Position numbers and translations under genes: made by a program
DNA from: an uncultured Aquimarina sp.
GTDB taxonomy: Bacteria; Bacteroidota; Bacteroidia; Flavobacteriales; Flavobacteriaceae
DNA: 64,000 nucleotides
Reading direction: 5' to 3'
Assembly (NCBI GenBank): GCA_947489685.1
Contig: CANLEM010000002.1
Location: 682,001-746,000, forward strand
Notes under the pieces: model-generated
The model's database searches: none
Told to the model about the DNA's origin: nothing
The model's input: the letters and a program-made list of their open reading frames with translations, nothing else
Shown: piece by piece, positions 1 to 9,618 of the stretch
Layout of the letters: each line of letters opens with the position of its first letter
Position numbering within the stretch: the stretch's first letter is position 1

Positions 1-2680
1 CATTAAGTGGTGCACCGCTATTAATATTGGTGTCTCCACCTCTTATTCTAAATAAATGGCTACCCAGCGCTGCATCTTCGGCAATCGTAATATCAAATGT
101 AATAGGACTATTGGCCGCGGTTATGATACCATTATCTAGTAATAACTCTGAAGTCTCAAATAGGTTATTATCATTAAAATCTATCCAAATAGAGCATCGC
201 TCTGCTCCATTTTGATCTCCAAATCCGGATTGCACAGAAACTGTATAGGTAGCAACAGATCTACTAAGTTCGATCGTAAAATCACCGGTAAAATCTTCGT
301 ACCCAGAATTACAAGCGATAGGGCTATTGGTTACATTTGCCAATTCAAAAGAAGTTATCCCATCACCAAACTGACCACAATTAGCCGTTGGAGCACATAA
401 TTGATGTACAACTGTTCTGTTGATCACATCGTTTGTGGTTTGCTGATCTCCTGCCAAAGATGTTCCCAACTCAAACGTATAGGTTGCAAACTCTTGAAGA
501 TCTACTGGTGCCGTAAATGTATATTCTACTGATTGCTGAACACCAATTGTTCCTGTAAAAACTTCGTTAACCGCAGCACCACCATTGAAGCTATAAAAAA
601 CAGGTATATTAGTTTGAGGCGTACCTCCGAAATTAGAAATGGTTACTGTTACTTGTTCTGAAGCTGTAAATTGCCCCGTTGCTGTTGGTGAAACCAAACC
701 AGAGACTCCAACATCATTAGCCAATAAATTTTCTACATTACGACTTGCACAATCGTTATCAGGAGTAACATCACCAGCCAAATTCGTTTCTGCATTAATA
801 GAAAATGTAGTTCCCGAAGATAAATCCGCCTGTGTAGCAAAAGTAAAGGTTGCTGTTTCTCCAGCAGCCAATGGACCTGCAAATGTTTCAACTTGTGCAG
901 CTCCTCCATTAACCGTATAACTCACTGGGATATTACTTTGAGCATTGGTACCAAAGTTCTTAATCGTTACCGAAATTGTCTCTGTACTCGTTAATGTAGC
1001 ATCGGTTGGTGTTTGTATACTTGTTACCCCAACATCGGCAGTCACATCTGATGCTAATTTAAAAACACCAACTACGTTTCTTGCATTATTTCCTGTAGCT
1101 TCAAAATACTCTGCAATATGCCAAAAGGTTCTGTCATCAACAGGGTCTACAGTAATTTGTGCATAATCTCCATAACGATTTTGAGTAGTTCTGTTAATAT
1201 CAGTACCTACTGCTATCGTTTCTTCTGCAATAGTCATCGTTCCCGGAGCATCTGTTACCAATCTTCCTGTATATCGAATAGAAGCAAAGCTATCTGCGGC
1301 TGCGCCATTAGCAGTGGTCCCCATGGTAGTATATGCCATACCTATATTTCCAAAAATATCCATCGCCATACTAGCACACCAAGCACTTTTTCCATCAGGA
1401 GAGGTATAGGTTCCTTCCTGAAAAACAGTCCATGGCTGCCCATCGCCTGTTTGTCTTAATTCGTACCATCTAATTCCGGATACATTATCTAAATTTGCTC
1501 TATCATCAATATCTACCGGAAAATTAAGAACTACCGAATTGTAATCACAAAATCTTCTATAATTGGTAGCGTACATAACCGCACCTTGCAAGACATCAAT
1601 ATCCTGACCACCGGTTCCGGGTTGCGGAAGGTTTCCGAAAGACCCTCCATCAAAGGTAGAATCAAAAGCTGTTACTGCTATTTCTTCGGCTTCAGTAATG
1701 GTAGATAAATCTGTATTTATCCAATTGACATTAATTTCCCATAATTTCAAAGCATCCTGGCTTACTCCAGCCCACTCATCATCTTGAAAATATACAACTC
1801 TGGCATCCCCATCAGGAGGTAGTTCTGTTCCGATAGCATTAAATGATGCTGGGCTATAGAACCCTCCTATACTTGCTCCTGGAAGTGGAAAACCAACTAT
1901 TTTTGCCTCGGCTTCACCTGCCAACATACTTTCTCGGTCGATAACAAATACTACTTCACTAGTTTGAACCGAACCTTGATCTTTATTTGCTGTTACATAA
2001 TATCCATCAGACCATATCGAAAACTTGGTGTAATCAGGAAAAGTTCCTGTAAAAAATCGATATGTAAACCATCCATCATTAACTGGATCCGGCCCCATAC
2101 CCACGGCAACCAAAAATCCATTTTGTGGGTCACTATCGTTTCTTGGATCTCCGTCAAATTGCGTGATTACAAAACGATCTGCAAAACTATCATAAAATAC
2201 AATAGGGTCTCCAAGGGTTTCTCCCGGAAAAATACTTGCAAGAGAAGTTGAACCTACCAAAACATTTCCGTCTCTGTCATGAATCGCAAAAGAAGAATTT
2301 TTGGCACTCACATAATGATTCGGCCCTATTGCTCCTGTTGGATCTGTAGGTGCAGAACCACTTGAATTGGCTTCAAAGGTAAGCGAAGGAGCTTTACCAG
2401 CTCTGCTACTTTGCATACTTTTTTGCCTAAAAAGAAGCGGATCTTTACCATCTTTTGGCAATCCTTTTCCTGGCACTATTCTATTAGCATCTGTTCTTCT
2501 AGGGTTGATCTCACCTGTTCTTGGTGTTTCGGGTATTAGTTTTTTACCCGCCAATGGACCTACTTGTCTCATATAAACCGAAGTACTACTAAAAGTAGCC
2601 TTACTGGTTTCTTTTTTTTGTGAAAATCCTATTGCAACAAAGAATAAGAATACAACAAAAATATTTTTTTTCAATAGCAT
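1..2680 (-). CDS. Large secreted protein with CARDB-like repeats and a GEVED domain (3' end outside window)
   Basis: One minus-strand frame stays open from the ATG at 2680 to the window edge (about 893 residues visible). The N-terminus MLLKKNIFVVFLFFVAIGFS is a signal peptide. A beta-rich region follows, and near residues 540-720 there are two CARDB/Ig-like repeats with the theme DVGV..(T/S)..TVTISNFG. The last visible part (C..FGDGI, YEDFT, CSIWIDFNDNNLFE) matches the GEVED domain of secreted Bacteroidota proteins. Such proteins usually end in a type IX secretion sorting domain, which would lie beyond base 1. The next upstream ATG (2691) meets a stop at once, so 2680 is the start. The substrate or adhesive role is unknown. 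Confidence 0.85.
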   Translation of the reverse strand, partial: MLLKKNIFVVFLFFVAIGFSQKKETSKATFSSTSVYMRQVGPLAGKKLIPETPRTGEINPRRTDANRIVPGKGLPKDGKDPLLFRQKSMQSSRAGKAPSLTFEANSSGSAPTDPTGAIGPNHYVSAKNSSFAIHDRDGNVLVGSTSLASIFPGETLGDPIVFYDSFADRFVITQFDGDPRNDSDPQNGFLVAVGMGPDPVNDGWFTYRFFTGTFPDYTKFSIWSDGYYVTANKDQGSVQTSEVVFVIDRESMLAGEAEAKIVGFPLPGASIGGFYSPASFNAIGTELPPDGDARVVYFQDDEWAGVSQDALKLWEINVNWINTDLSTITEAEEIAVTAFDSTFDGGSFGNLPQPGTGGQDIDVLQGAVMYATNYRRFCDYNSVVLNFPVDIDDRANLDNVSGIRWYELRQTGDGQPWTVFQEGTYTSPDGKSAWCASMAMDIFGNIGMAYTTMGTTANGAAADSFASIRYTGRLVTDAPGTMTIAEETIAVGTDINRTTQNRYGDYAQITVDPVDDRTFWHIAEYFEATGNNARNVVGVFKLASDVTADVGVTSIQTPTDATLTSTETISVTIKNFGTNAQSNIPVSYTVNGGAAQVETFAGPLAAGETATFTFATQADLSSGTTFSINAETNLAGDVTPDNDCASRNVENLLANDVGVSGLVSPTATGQFTASEQVTVTISNFGGTPQTNIPVFYSFNGGAAVNEVFTGTIGVQQSVEYTFTAPVDLQEFATYTFELGTSLAGDQQTTNDVINRTVVHQLCAPTANCGQFGDGITSFELANVTNSPIACNSGYEDFTGDFTIELSRSVATYTVSVQSGFGDQNGAERCSIWIDFNDNNLFETSELLLDNGIITAANSPITFDITIAEDAALGSHLFRIRGGDTNINSGAPLN

Positions 2681-2851
2681 AAAATGAGCATTTATTGAGT
2701 GTCTAAAACTCTTTACTTTTGGGCTAAAATACAATTTAACTTCAAGATATGATAATCATCAAATAGTTATTCCTTAATATCCTCAAAAAAGAGGCCAAAA
2801 TTTGAAAGAAAATTAATATTTAATCTAATCTTGTTATTTGATACATACTTA

Positions 2852-2889
2852 AAATACATAAAGCCGTCAAAAGACAGCTTTATGTATTT
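2852..2889 (-). terminator. Strong hairpin downstream of glyS
   Basis: AAATACATAAAGC and GCTTTATGTATTT form a perfect 13-bp stem. It continues through one mismatch into GTC/GAC around an AAAA loop. It lies 22 bases past the glyS stop. The T-tract on the minus strand is short, so it may act in both directions. Confidence 0.7.
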
Positions 2890-2910
2890 AATAACGAGTT
2901 GTTTATAAAA

Positions 2911-4446
2911 TTATTTCAACCAATACTCGGCATCTGTTTTTTCAGAAATTATAGACTTCAGCTCAGCAATAGGAACTCGTCTTTGTTGCATTGTATCTCT
3001 ATCTCTTATAGTCACTGTTTGATCATTGATTGTATCATGATCAATGGTTATACAGAAAGGTGTTCCATTAGCGTCTTGTCTTCTATAACGGCGACCAATA
3101 GCATCTTTTTCGTCATAGATTACATTAAATTTCCATTTTAGGTCATCAACAATGTTTTGAGCTATTTCTGGCAAGCCATCTTTTTTAACCAAAGGAAGTA
3201 TGGCTGCTTTTACCGGTGCCACTACAGCTGGTAATTTTAAAACCACTCTGGTCGAACCATCTTCTAGAACCTCATCCTGTAATGCGGTAGCAAAAACTGC
3301 CAAGAACATTCTATCTAATCCTACAGATGTTTCTACTACATAAGGAACATAACTTTCTTTTAATTCTGGATCAAAGAATTGTAATTTCTTTCCAGAATGC
3401 TGTTCATGCGCTTTAAGATCAAAATCTGTTCTAGAATGGATCCCTTCTAACTCTTTAAATCCAAAAGGGAAATTAAACTCTATATCTGCCGCGGCATTGG
3501 CATAATGTGCTAATTTATCATGATCATGAAAACGGTAATTTTCTTTTCCTAAACCAAGAGAGTGGTGCCAATTAAGACGAGTTTCTTTCCAATACTCGTA
3601 CCACTTCATTTCTTCTCCTGGGCGAACAAAAAACTGCATCTCCATTTGTTCGAATTCTCTCATCCTAAAGATAAATTGTCGAGCTACAATCTCATTTCTG
3701 AAAGCTTTACCAGTTTGTGCAATACCAAACGGGATTTTCATTCTTCCTGTTTTTTGAACATTCAGAAAATTCACAAAAATACCCTGTGCAGTCTCGGGCC
3801 TAAGGTATAAATCTGTAGCTGTATCGGCAGAAGCTCCTAATTTTGTTCCAAACATTAGGTTAAATTGTCTAACCTCTGTCCAGTTTTTAGAACCGGTTTC
3901 GGGGTCTGCAATCCCTAATTCTTCAATCAGATCTTTTACATCTGCCAAATCTTCGTTCTCCAAAGATTTTGCCATACGTTGTATAATCTCTTCTTTTTGA
4001 GAAAGGTATTTTACTACTCTTGGATTTGTAGTTACAAATTGAGCTTCGTCAAAATCATCACCAAAACGTTTTCTTGCTTTTGCGATTTCTTTTTGCGCTT
4101 TTTGATATAACTTCTCTGCATAATCTTCGATTAGCACATCGGCTCTATATCTCTTTTTAGAATCTTTATTATCGATCAGTGGATCATTAAAAGCATCTAC
4201 GTGACCAGAGGCTTTCCAGGTTGTAGGGTGCATAAATATTGCTGCATCCAACCCAACAATATTTTGGTGCATGTTCACCATACTTTTCCACCAATACTCT
4301 CTAATGTTCTTTTTTAGTTCTACTCCATTTTGACCGTAATCATATACAGCACTCAATCCGTCATAGATTTCACTAGAACCAAAAATATACCCATACTCTT
4401 TTGCATGGGCTATTACTTTTTTAAATGTATCTTCTTGCTTTGCCAT
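2911..4446 (-). CDS. glyS: Glycine--tRNA ligase (single-chain, class II)
   Basis: Charges tRNA-Gly with glycine in the cytoplasm. The 511-residue length and the N-terminal motif GYIFGSSEIYDG fit the homodimeric alpha2 GlyRS of Bacteroidota rather than the alpha2-beta2 enzyme. Class II motif 2 is visible as FRNEI..RQFIFRMREFEQMEMQ, and motif 3 appears near the C-terminal part of the catalytic core as VVETSVGLDRMF. The C-terminal 100 residues are the anticodon-binding domain. The ATG at 4446 lies five bases after a TATTTTTG box, so the mRNA may be leaderless. It is a single gene with its own terminator. Nothing is missing or broken. Confidence 0.97.
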   Translation of the reverse strand: MAKQEDTFKKVIAHAKEYGYIFGSSEIYDGLSAVYDYGQNGVELKKNIREYWWKSMVNMHQNIVGLDAAIFMHPTTWKASGHVDAFNDPLIDNKDSKKRYRADVLIEDYAEKLYQKAQKEIAKARKRFGDDFDEAQFVTTNPRVVKYLSQKEEIIQRMAKSLENEDLADVKDLIEELGIADPETGSKNWTEVRQFNLMFGTKLGASADTATDLYLRPETAQGIFVNFLNVQKTGRMKIPFGIAQTGKAFRNEIVARQFIFRMREFEQMEMQFFVRPGEEMKWYEYWKETRLNWHHSLGLGKENYRFHDHDKLAHYANAAADIEFNFPFGFKELEGIHSRTDFDLKAHEQHSGKKLQFFDPELKESYVPYVVETSVGLDRMFLAVFATALQDEVLEDGSTRVVLKLPAVVAPVKAAILPLVKKDGLPEIAQNIVDDLKWKFNVIYDEKDAIGRRYRRQDANGTPFCITIDHDTINDQTVTIRDRDTMQQRRVPIAELKSIISEKTDAEYWLK

Positions 4447-4450
4447 TGCG

Positions 4451-4458
4451 CAAAAATA
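4451..4458 (-). promoter_or_regulatory. Bacteroidota -7 promoter box of glyS
   Basis: TATTTTTG on the minus strand matches TAnnTTTG exactly and ends five bases before the glyS ATG. Transcription would start at or next to the start codon. No clear -33 TTTG was seen. Confidence 0.5.
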
Positions 4459-4530
4459 ATTGAATTTGTATGAATTGAAAACGAATTTGTGTAATTAATG
4501 TTTTATGCTCGTAATTTCTAACAAAAGCAC

Positions 4531-4563
4531 AAAAAAACCATCATATTTTAATCAATATGATGG
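4531..4563 (-). terminator. Intrinsic terminator of the coiled-coil membrane protein gene
   Basis: On the minus strand CCATCATATT, a 6-nt loop and AATATGATGG form a 10-bp stem followed by seven T residues. It lies 25 bases after the stop at 4588. Confidence 0.85.
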
Positions 4564-4587
4564 CTCTTAAGATATATTTTAAAAGAA

Positions 4588-5469
4588 TTACTTCAATTCA
4601 AATTGTGTATTTTGAATTAATCTTGGTCCTGAGAAAAGGTTTACTACGTAATTTCCTTTTACAAGCTCTCCTTCTGCAGCATCTACCAAGACACAAACGT
4701 CTAAAGCATCATTTTCGTAATACACTTTATTACGACCGCTATACGTAAGTATACCATCATCAAAATTAACAGATACTTTATCTCCGATAAGGTTGTTTTC
4801 AGGATTTATTACCTGAACAAAAAGATCTTTATCTCCTTTTTCGGTTAATTTATTTGGTGATAATGTAAAACACACTCTTACTTTTTCTGATCTACTTGCT
4901 TTTGAAGTACTTGTTATTTTACCACTATTACGAACACGAACTCCTTCTGCTTTAATACCTGCAGCTGTAAGAGCAGAACCTCTTTCTACAATCTCGGCAA
5001 GCTGATCATTTTGAGTCTGTAAAGAATCAGAAAATATAATTCTTTTGTTTAGTGCAACAGAAGTACTGTCTAGATCTGTTGATAATTGAGTATTAGCAGT
5101 GGTAAGACTGTCTGCCAATTTAAACAATCTATCACGTTCTTTTTTAAGTTTACCTACTTCTCTTCTATATCTAGAAATCAAAGCAAGGTTAGCATCATTA
5201 TCCTTTACGCTATCCAATAATACTACGATACGTTCTTTGGCCTTAAGCAAATGGTCATCCATAACCTCATTAAGAGCAATAGCATTGTCATACTTAGTAA
5301 TTAATTCTCCTAATTCGCTTTCAATAAGATCTTTCTCTTGTTGCAAAATTGCTTTATTTTGCTTCTCTTCGTTGTAAAACTTATACGTAAATATCCCCAG
5401 AATAAGTAACAATGCTCCTAGAACACCGATAAGGATTTTAAGGGTTAAGTTATTGTTTTGAGTTGTCAT
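4588..5469 (-). CDS. Membrane-anchored coiled-coil protein of unknown function
   Basis: 293 residues. Residues about 10-29 form one transmembrane segment (ILIGVLGALLLILGIFTYKF). Residues 32-165 are a long charged coiled coil rich in Glu, Lys and Leu. The last 110 residues look like a globular beta-rich domain (VRVCFTLSPN...VYYENDALDVCVLVD). This layout is common and conserved in Flavobacteriia, where relatives are often misnamed as chromosome-partitioning proteins. I see no nucleotide-binding motif. The topology suggests a short cytoplasmic tail and a periplasmic C-terminal domain. The gene is monocistronic with a good terminator. Confidence 0.85.
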   Translation of the reverse strand: MTTQNNNLTLKILIGVLGALLLILGIFTYKFYNEEKQNKAILQQEKDLIESELGELITKYDNAIALNEVMDDHLLKAKERIVVLLDSVKDNDANLALISRYRREVGKLKKERDRLFKLADSLTTANTQLSTDLDSTSVALNKRIIFSDSLQTQNDQLAEIVERGSALTAAGIKAEGVRVRNSGKITSTSKASRSEKVRVCFTLSPNKLTEKGDKDLFVQVINPENNLIGDKVSVNFDDGILTYSGRNKVYYENDALDVCVLVDAAEGELVKGNYVVNLFSGPRLIQNTQFELK

Positions 5470-5542
5470 AATTAATTTCTAATTTTTGATGGTTATTTCA
5501 ATTAGCTAAAATATAATAATTAATGTTAATCACCCTAATAAA

Positions 5543-6223
5543 ATGCTAAGAGACTTAGTCTATTTATTCTTTCCTAAATATTGTGCCGCCTGTGACAGTA
5601 CTCTATATAAGAACGAAAGGATCCTATGCACTTCTTGCAGACATGAGCTCCCTTTGGGTAATTTCCATAACGTAAACGCAAAAAAAATTGAAAAAGTATT
5701 TTATGGTCGAATCAATATAGAAAATGCAACTAGCTTGTTTATGTTCCAGAAAGATGGTTTGGTGCAAAATTTAATACATAATCTAAAGTACAGAGGTAGA
5801 GAAGAAATAGGCCAGGAGTTAGGAATATGGTTAAGCAAAAAAATAAATCAAAACCCTGATTATCAAATAGTTGATGCGATTGTTCCTGTGCCATTACACC
5901 CAAAAAGAATGCGAGAAAGAGGGTACAACCAAGTTGAAAAATTTGGAATTGAAATTGCTAAAAACTTAAATGCCAACTATGTTGATTCGGTATTGAAAAA
6001 AATTTCCTACAATAACAAACAATCCAAGCGCGGAAAGCTTAACAGATGGAAAAATACAGCTGAAACATTTGGTATACAGAATGAGTCTTTACTAGAAAAC
6101 AAGCATGTTTTATTGGTTGATGATATCATTACAACAGGAGCCACTATAGAAGCTTGTGTTCTTGTATTACAATCCATCCCAGGTATTAAGATAAGTATAG
6201 CTTCGATGGCGATAACCGAATAA
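5543..6223 (+). CDS. comF: ComF-family phosphoribosyltransferase-like protein
   Basis: 226 residues. The N-terminus carries a four-cysteine zinc site, C-x2-C near residue 14 (CAACDS) and C-x2-C near residue 30 (CTSC). The C-terminal half is a type I phosphoribosyltransferase fold with the PRPP loop VLLVDDIITTGAT near residue 190. VDAIVPVPLHPKRMRERGYNQ is typical of ComFC. Family members take part in DNA uptake in competent species. In Flavobacteriia the protein is nearly universal and its role is not settled. It diverges from the coiled-coil gene with a 73-base gap. Confidence 0.9.
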   Translation: MLRDLVYLFFPKYCAACDSTLYKNERILCTSCRHELPLGNFHNVNAKKIEKVFYGRINIENATSLFMFQKDGLVQNLIHNLKYRGREEIGQELGIWLSKKINQNPDYQIVDAIVPVPLHPKRMRERGYNQVEKFGIEIAKNLNANYVDSVLKKISYNNKQSKRGKLNRWKNTAETFGIQNESLLENKHVLLVDDIITTGATIEACVLVLQSIPGIKISIASMAITE

Positions 6224-6391
6224 CTTGCTTTTTTAAAGAGTATGAAATTTTAAATTTGTGATTTCGTTATCAACTATAACAGACGCTACTCATGAATTAA
6301 AAGTTGTAAAGGCTTTTAAATTGAGTTTTATAAGTTTTTTTGTTTTTTAATATAGTTGTTTCTTTGTGCCTTATAAAATTATTCGGGAGAT

Positions 6392-8002
6392 ATGAATAAA
6401 AGATTAAATATGTTATTGAGTACCTTGTTACTACTGATTTTTGTAGTTAGTTGTGCAAAAAAAGGTTCAATAATGGGTGGCGAAAAGGATGAAACTCCAC
6501 CAGTTTTTATAAAGGCTTTCCCTCCTAATTTTTCTACTAATTTTAAAGCCAAAGAGATTCGAATATACTTTGATGAGTATATTAAATTAAAAGAAGCTCA
6601 AAAACAAATTATTGTATCTCCGCCTATGGATCCCAAACCTACTATAACGCCTTTGGGTGGTGCAAGTAAGTTTATAAAAATAAAATTTCTGGATACCTTG
6701 CTCCAAAACACTACGTATAGTATCAATTTTGGAGAAAGTATCGAAGATAATAATGAAGGTAACGCACAGCCCTTTTTTAGGTATGTTTTTTCTACAGGAG
6801 ATTTTTTGGATTCGCTATACATAAAAGGTACTATTACCGATGCGCTTAAGAAACAGGTAGAACCCAATATTACCGTAGCTTTATACGAAGTTGACGATAC
6901 TTATGCTGATTCCTTGGTTTTTAATACCGTACCCAGATATATTACGAATACTTTGGATAGTGTTGGATTTAATTTTTACAACTTAAAAAAGGGGAAATTT
7001 AAACTTATAGCCCTAAAAGATCAGGCAGGTAATTATATATACGAACCTAAACAGGATAAAATAGGTTTTTACGAAGAAATAGTATCACTTCCAGAAGATA
7101 CTGCCAAAGTTTTTAATATCAATATCTTTAAAGAAACTCTCGATTTTAAAGCATTACTTCCTAAACAAGTTTCGAAAAATGAAATTATGTTTCCTTATGA
7201 AGGTGAAGCGGATAGTATGAGGGTCAAATTACTTAGTAATGCACCGGATACATTAAAAACTCGAATTATTGCTGACAAAGAAAAAGACACATTGCACTAT
7301 TGGTTTACTCCTTTTTTTGAAGCAGACTCTCTAGTTTTTGAAGTGTCTAATTCTAAAAATTATCTTGACACTCTGGTAACAAGATTTAAAGATCAGTATA
7401 AAGATTCTCTTCAGGTTTCATCTTCGGGAACGATACTAGCACTCAACAAGAATTTTACTCTTTCATCAAACACTCCCATAGATACTATTGATGAAAAGCG
7501 TATAACTCTAACCGATAAGGACACCTTAGATGTTCCTTTTTCTATAGCTCTGGATAAAGCTTTAAATGAAGCCGAACTCATCTTTGAAAAAACCGAAAAT
7601 AATAGGTATTCTATGACTATATTACCCGAATCTATTTTGGATTTTGTGGGCAATACCAATGATACGATTAGTTTTAAATTCATTACTAAAAAATTGGCAG
7701 ATTATGGCACTATTTTCCTTACACTAGAGAATGTAAAGACGTATCCTGTAGTTGTACAGGTTACCAATGAAAAGGAAGAGGTTATAACAGAAAAAATTGC
7801 CGAAAATCAAGAAACCCTAACCTTCGATTACCTAGAACCTGCTAAGTATTATATTAGAGTGATCTTTGATAGTAATGCCAATGGCAAATGGGATCCTGGT
7901 AATTTCTTAAAGGGTATACAGCCAGAAAAAGTAAGTTATTTCCCTGAAGCGATTGATGTTAGATCAAATTGGGAAATCAAACAAACATTCATTTTAGAGT
8001 AA
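6392..8002 (+). CDS. Lipoprotein with N-terminal Ig-like (Big_5) domain
   Basis: 536 residues. The signal peptide ends at lipobox VVSC (Cys about 21), so this is an envelope lipoprotein. The stretch GGEKDETPPVFIKAFPPN and the following about 100 residues match the bacterial Ig-like Big_5 domain seen in a conserved Bacteroidota lipoprotein family. The C-terminal part (YYIRVIFDSNANGKWDPGNF) is a prealbumin-like beta domain. The function is unknown. Its stop overlaps the convergent amidase gene by nine bases. Confidence 0.88.
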   Translation: MNKRLNMLLSTLLLLIFVVSCAKKGSIMGGEKDETPPVFIKAFPPNFSTNFKAKEIRIYFDEYIKLKEAQKQIIVSPPMDPKPTITPLGGASKFIKIKFLDTLLQNTTYSINFGESIEDNNEGNAQPFFRYVFSTGDFLDSLYIKGTITDALKKQVEPNITVALYEVDDTYADSLVFNTVPRYITNTLDSVGFNFYNLKKGKFKLIALKDQAGNYIYEPKQDKIGFYEEIVSLPEDTAKVFNINIFKETLDFKALLPKQVSKNEIMFPYEGEADSMRVKLLSNAPDTLKTRIIADKEKDTLHYWFTPFFEADSLVFEVSNSKNYLDTLVTRFKDQYKDSLQVSSSGTILALNKNFTLSSNTPIDTIDEKRITLTDKDTLDVPFSIALDKALNEAELIFEKTENNRYSMTILPESILDFVGNTNDTISFKFITKKLADYGTIFLTLENVKTYPVVVQVTNEKEEVITEKIAENQETLTFDYLEPAKYYIRVIFDSNANGKWDPGNFLKGIQPEKVSYFPEAIDVRSNWEIKQTFILE

Positions 8003-8776
8003 CTTAAAAGTATCTGCATCGTTAAGAAAGGGTAATTTTTTTCGTGTTGTTTGGATATGAGATTTATCTAGAGTTGCGTATATAATGGTTTCTCTTTCTA
8101 TTGGATTTTCGTCTGGTATTGAATTTCCTAGGACATCGTAAATCGAAGAATGCCCATTATACTCGTACCCTTTTCCATCTAGTCCAATTCGATTTACCCC
8201 TATACAATAACACATGTTTTCTATAGCCCTTGCCTTAAGCAATGCATCCCAAGCATTAACTCTTGGTTTTGGCCAACTTGCTACATATAACAAAACATCA
8301 TATTCATTAGTGTTTCTTGCCCAAACCGGAAATCGAAGATCATAACATATTTGAGGTTTAATTTTCCATCCTTTGTACGATATAATTACTTCATTTTGTC
8401 CTGCTGTAAATACTTCTTGTTCTTTGGCAAGAGTAAATAATTGATGTTTATCATAATACTCAAAATTTCCGTCGGGTAATACAAACAAAAACCGATTAAA
8501 GTACTGATCATTTTCTTTAATAATAATACTTCCGGCGATGGCGCAATCCTTTTTACTGGCCATTTCTATCAACCACAGCATTGTATCTCCCTGCATTGTT
8601 TCTGCTACATTGGCAGCATTCATTGTAAATCCAGTACTAAACATTTCGGGCAAAATAATTAGATCTACCTTGTCTTGTATTGCATTGATTTTATTTGTGA
8701 AATGTGCACGATTTTGTATCGGGTTTTCCCAAGCCAAATGAGATTGTATGAGCGCTACGACTAGATTCTGATTCAT
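7994..8776 (-). CDS. Nitrilase-family amidohydrolase (omega-amidase/YafV-like)
   Basis: 260 residues of carbon-nitrogen hydrolase fold. The Glu-Lys-Cys triad is visible as the Glu in ILPEMFSTGF, the Lys in YYDKHQLF and the Cys in PQICYDLRFP. Relatives close to YafV act as omega-amidases on 2-oxoglutaramate or 2-oxosuccinamate in cytoplasmic metabolite repair. The exact substrate cannot be read from the sequence. It ends nine bases inside the convergent lipoprotein gene. Confidence 0.92.
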   Translation of the reverse strand: MNQNLVVALIQSHLAWENPIQNRAHFTNKINAIQDKVDLIILPEMFSTGFTMNAANVAETMQGDTMLWLIEMASKKDCAIAGSIIIKENDQYFNRFLFVLPDGNFEYYDKHQLFTLAKEQEVFTAGQNEVIISYKGWKIKPQICYDLRFPVWARNTNEYDVLLYVASWPKPRVNAWDALLKARAIENMCYCIGVNRIGLDGKGYEYNGHSSIYDVLGNSIPDENPIERETIIYATLDKSHIQTTRKKLPFLNDADTFKLL

Positions 8777-8844
8777 TGTTTAAAATTAATAAAATCCACT
8801 TTGATATGAGGATGATTTATGTTTTTATTCAATAAAAATGAAAT

Positions 8845-8870
8845 CCCCTGCAACTATATTGTCGCAAGGG
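8845..8870 (-). terminator. Possible terminator of the cysteine-rich peptide genes
   Basis: CCCCTGC and GCAAGGG pair over seven positions with one C-A mismatch around a 12-nt loop. On the minus strand it is followed by an AT-rich stretch with TTTTT. It lies 135 bases past the last peptide gene. It is a weak call. Confidence 0.35.
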
Positions 8871-9004
8871 ACCTATCCACTATTTCATAGATAATTCTTC
8901 TTTAAAAAAAGATGAGAGGCTATTTTTAAAGTATATTATCTATTTATTTTCTGAATTTTGACAGAAGACTTTCATATCAAAATTCTAAAAACAGAGGTGT
9001 TATA

Positions 9005-9217
9005 TTATCCTCCATAGTTACAGCCAAACCCTGGTTTAACAGGTTGTCCTGGAGCACAAATAAAATCACCATTTGGATATACATCATCAAAGAAACAGCA
9101 ACATGTTGTGCTATTAGGCATGTAACAAAACCCCGGACCAATTCCTCCTTGTAGTGCCTTTTGATCTTGTTTGTTCAATTCTTTTACCCCGTTTAAGTTT
9201 AAAATGTGTTTTAACAT
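9005..9217 (-). CDS. Double-glycine-leader, six-cysteine peptide 3
   Basis: 70 residues. The leader MLKHILNLNGVKELNKQDQ ends at a Gly-Gly cut site (ALQGG, residues 21-25), typical of peptides exported and cut by C39-type transporters. The 45-residue core has six Cys in the order C-x7-CCC-x12-C-x11-C and is rich in Gly, Pro and Phe. It shares its leader with the two upstream peptides. It also has a leader RNA element (9245-9288) nearly identical to that of peptide 1, so the two genes look like tandem duplicates. The number of Ser/Thr is low, so disulfides are more likely than lanthionines. The activity is unknown. Confidence 0.8.
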   Translation of the reverse strand: MLKHILNLNGVKELNKQDQKALQGGIGPGFCYMPNSTTCCCFFDDVYPNGDFICAPGQPVKPGFGCNYGG

Positions 9218-9244
9218 AATTCTGATTTTTAAAATTAATTATTA

Positions 9245-9288
9245 CTTGAACATTTATAGACAATCAAGCCTTTGTCTGTCCTTGCAAG
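9245..9288 (-). promoter_or_regulatory. Leader RNA element, copy 2 (possible H-type pseudoknot)
   Basis: The element lies 27 bases upstream of the peptide 3 start. Stem B pairs 9258-9263 with 9272-9277 (AGACAA/TTGTCT). Its loop holds 9264-9268 (TCAAG), which can pair with 9245-9249 (CTTGA). The palindrome CTTGCAAG (9281-9288) marks the 5' side of the RNA. Copy 1 at 9839-9884 keeps both stems with one compensated pair in each. It may control translation or transcript stability. Confidence 0.5.
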
Positions 9289-9298
9289 AATGTTTTGT

Positions 9299-9505
9299 TT
9301 ATCTAGGTAATTGATGTGTAGTACATACAATACCTCGATTACATATTGCTACTCTGCATACATCTCTTCCAGATATGGTAGGTACACAACATAAATTTCC
9401 TTGTTGATAGCAGCCTTCTTCTTGCGCCCATCCTCCTTTTAGCATATGTTGCTCATATTTACTGAGCTGCATGGAGCCGCTTATTTTTAGAATGTTTTTT
9501 AGCAT
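9299..9505 (-). CDS. Double-glycine-leader, six-cysteine peptide 2
   Basis: 68 residues. The leader MLKNILKISGSMQLSKYEQ ends at MLKGG. The core has six Cys in the pattern C-x6-CC-x9-C-x4-C-x5-C, the same as peptide 1 apart from one residue in the last spacing. The core sequences otherwise differ strongly, so the cysteine framework is what is kept. It lies 114 bases after peptide 1 in the same direction and probably shares a transcript with it. No copy of the pseudoknot leader was seen in front of it. Confidence 0.8.
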   Translation of the reverse strand: MLKNILKISGSMQLSKYEQHMLKGGWAQEEGCYQQGNLCCVPTISGRDVCRVAICNRGIVCTTHQLPR

Positions 9506-9563
9506 AATATTTTCTATTTTAAAAAGCTATAATTGAGTATTCTTGTTTGTTTTAATTTGGATG

Positions 9564-9588
9564 AAGAGGTCACAGAACATGACCTCTT
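9564..9588 (-). terminator. Hairpin between peptide genes 1 and 2
   Basis: AAGAGGTCA and TGACCTCTT form a perfect 9-bp stem with a 7-nt loop, 30 bases past peptide 1. There is no T-tract, so it may stabilise the 3' end or act as a processing site rather than end transcription fully. Confidence 0.5.
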
Positions 9589-9618
9589 AGTTTTATTGAT
9601 TAGCGTATTATTAGCTTT

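Noticed and set aside
639..1166. Plus-strand frames opposite the large secreted protein
   Set aside because: They are shadows of the repeat-rich minus-strand gene, which is open over the whole 2.68 kb.
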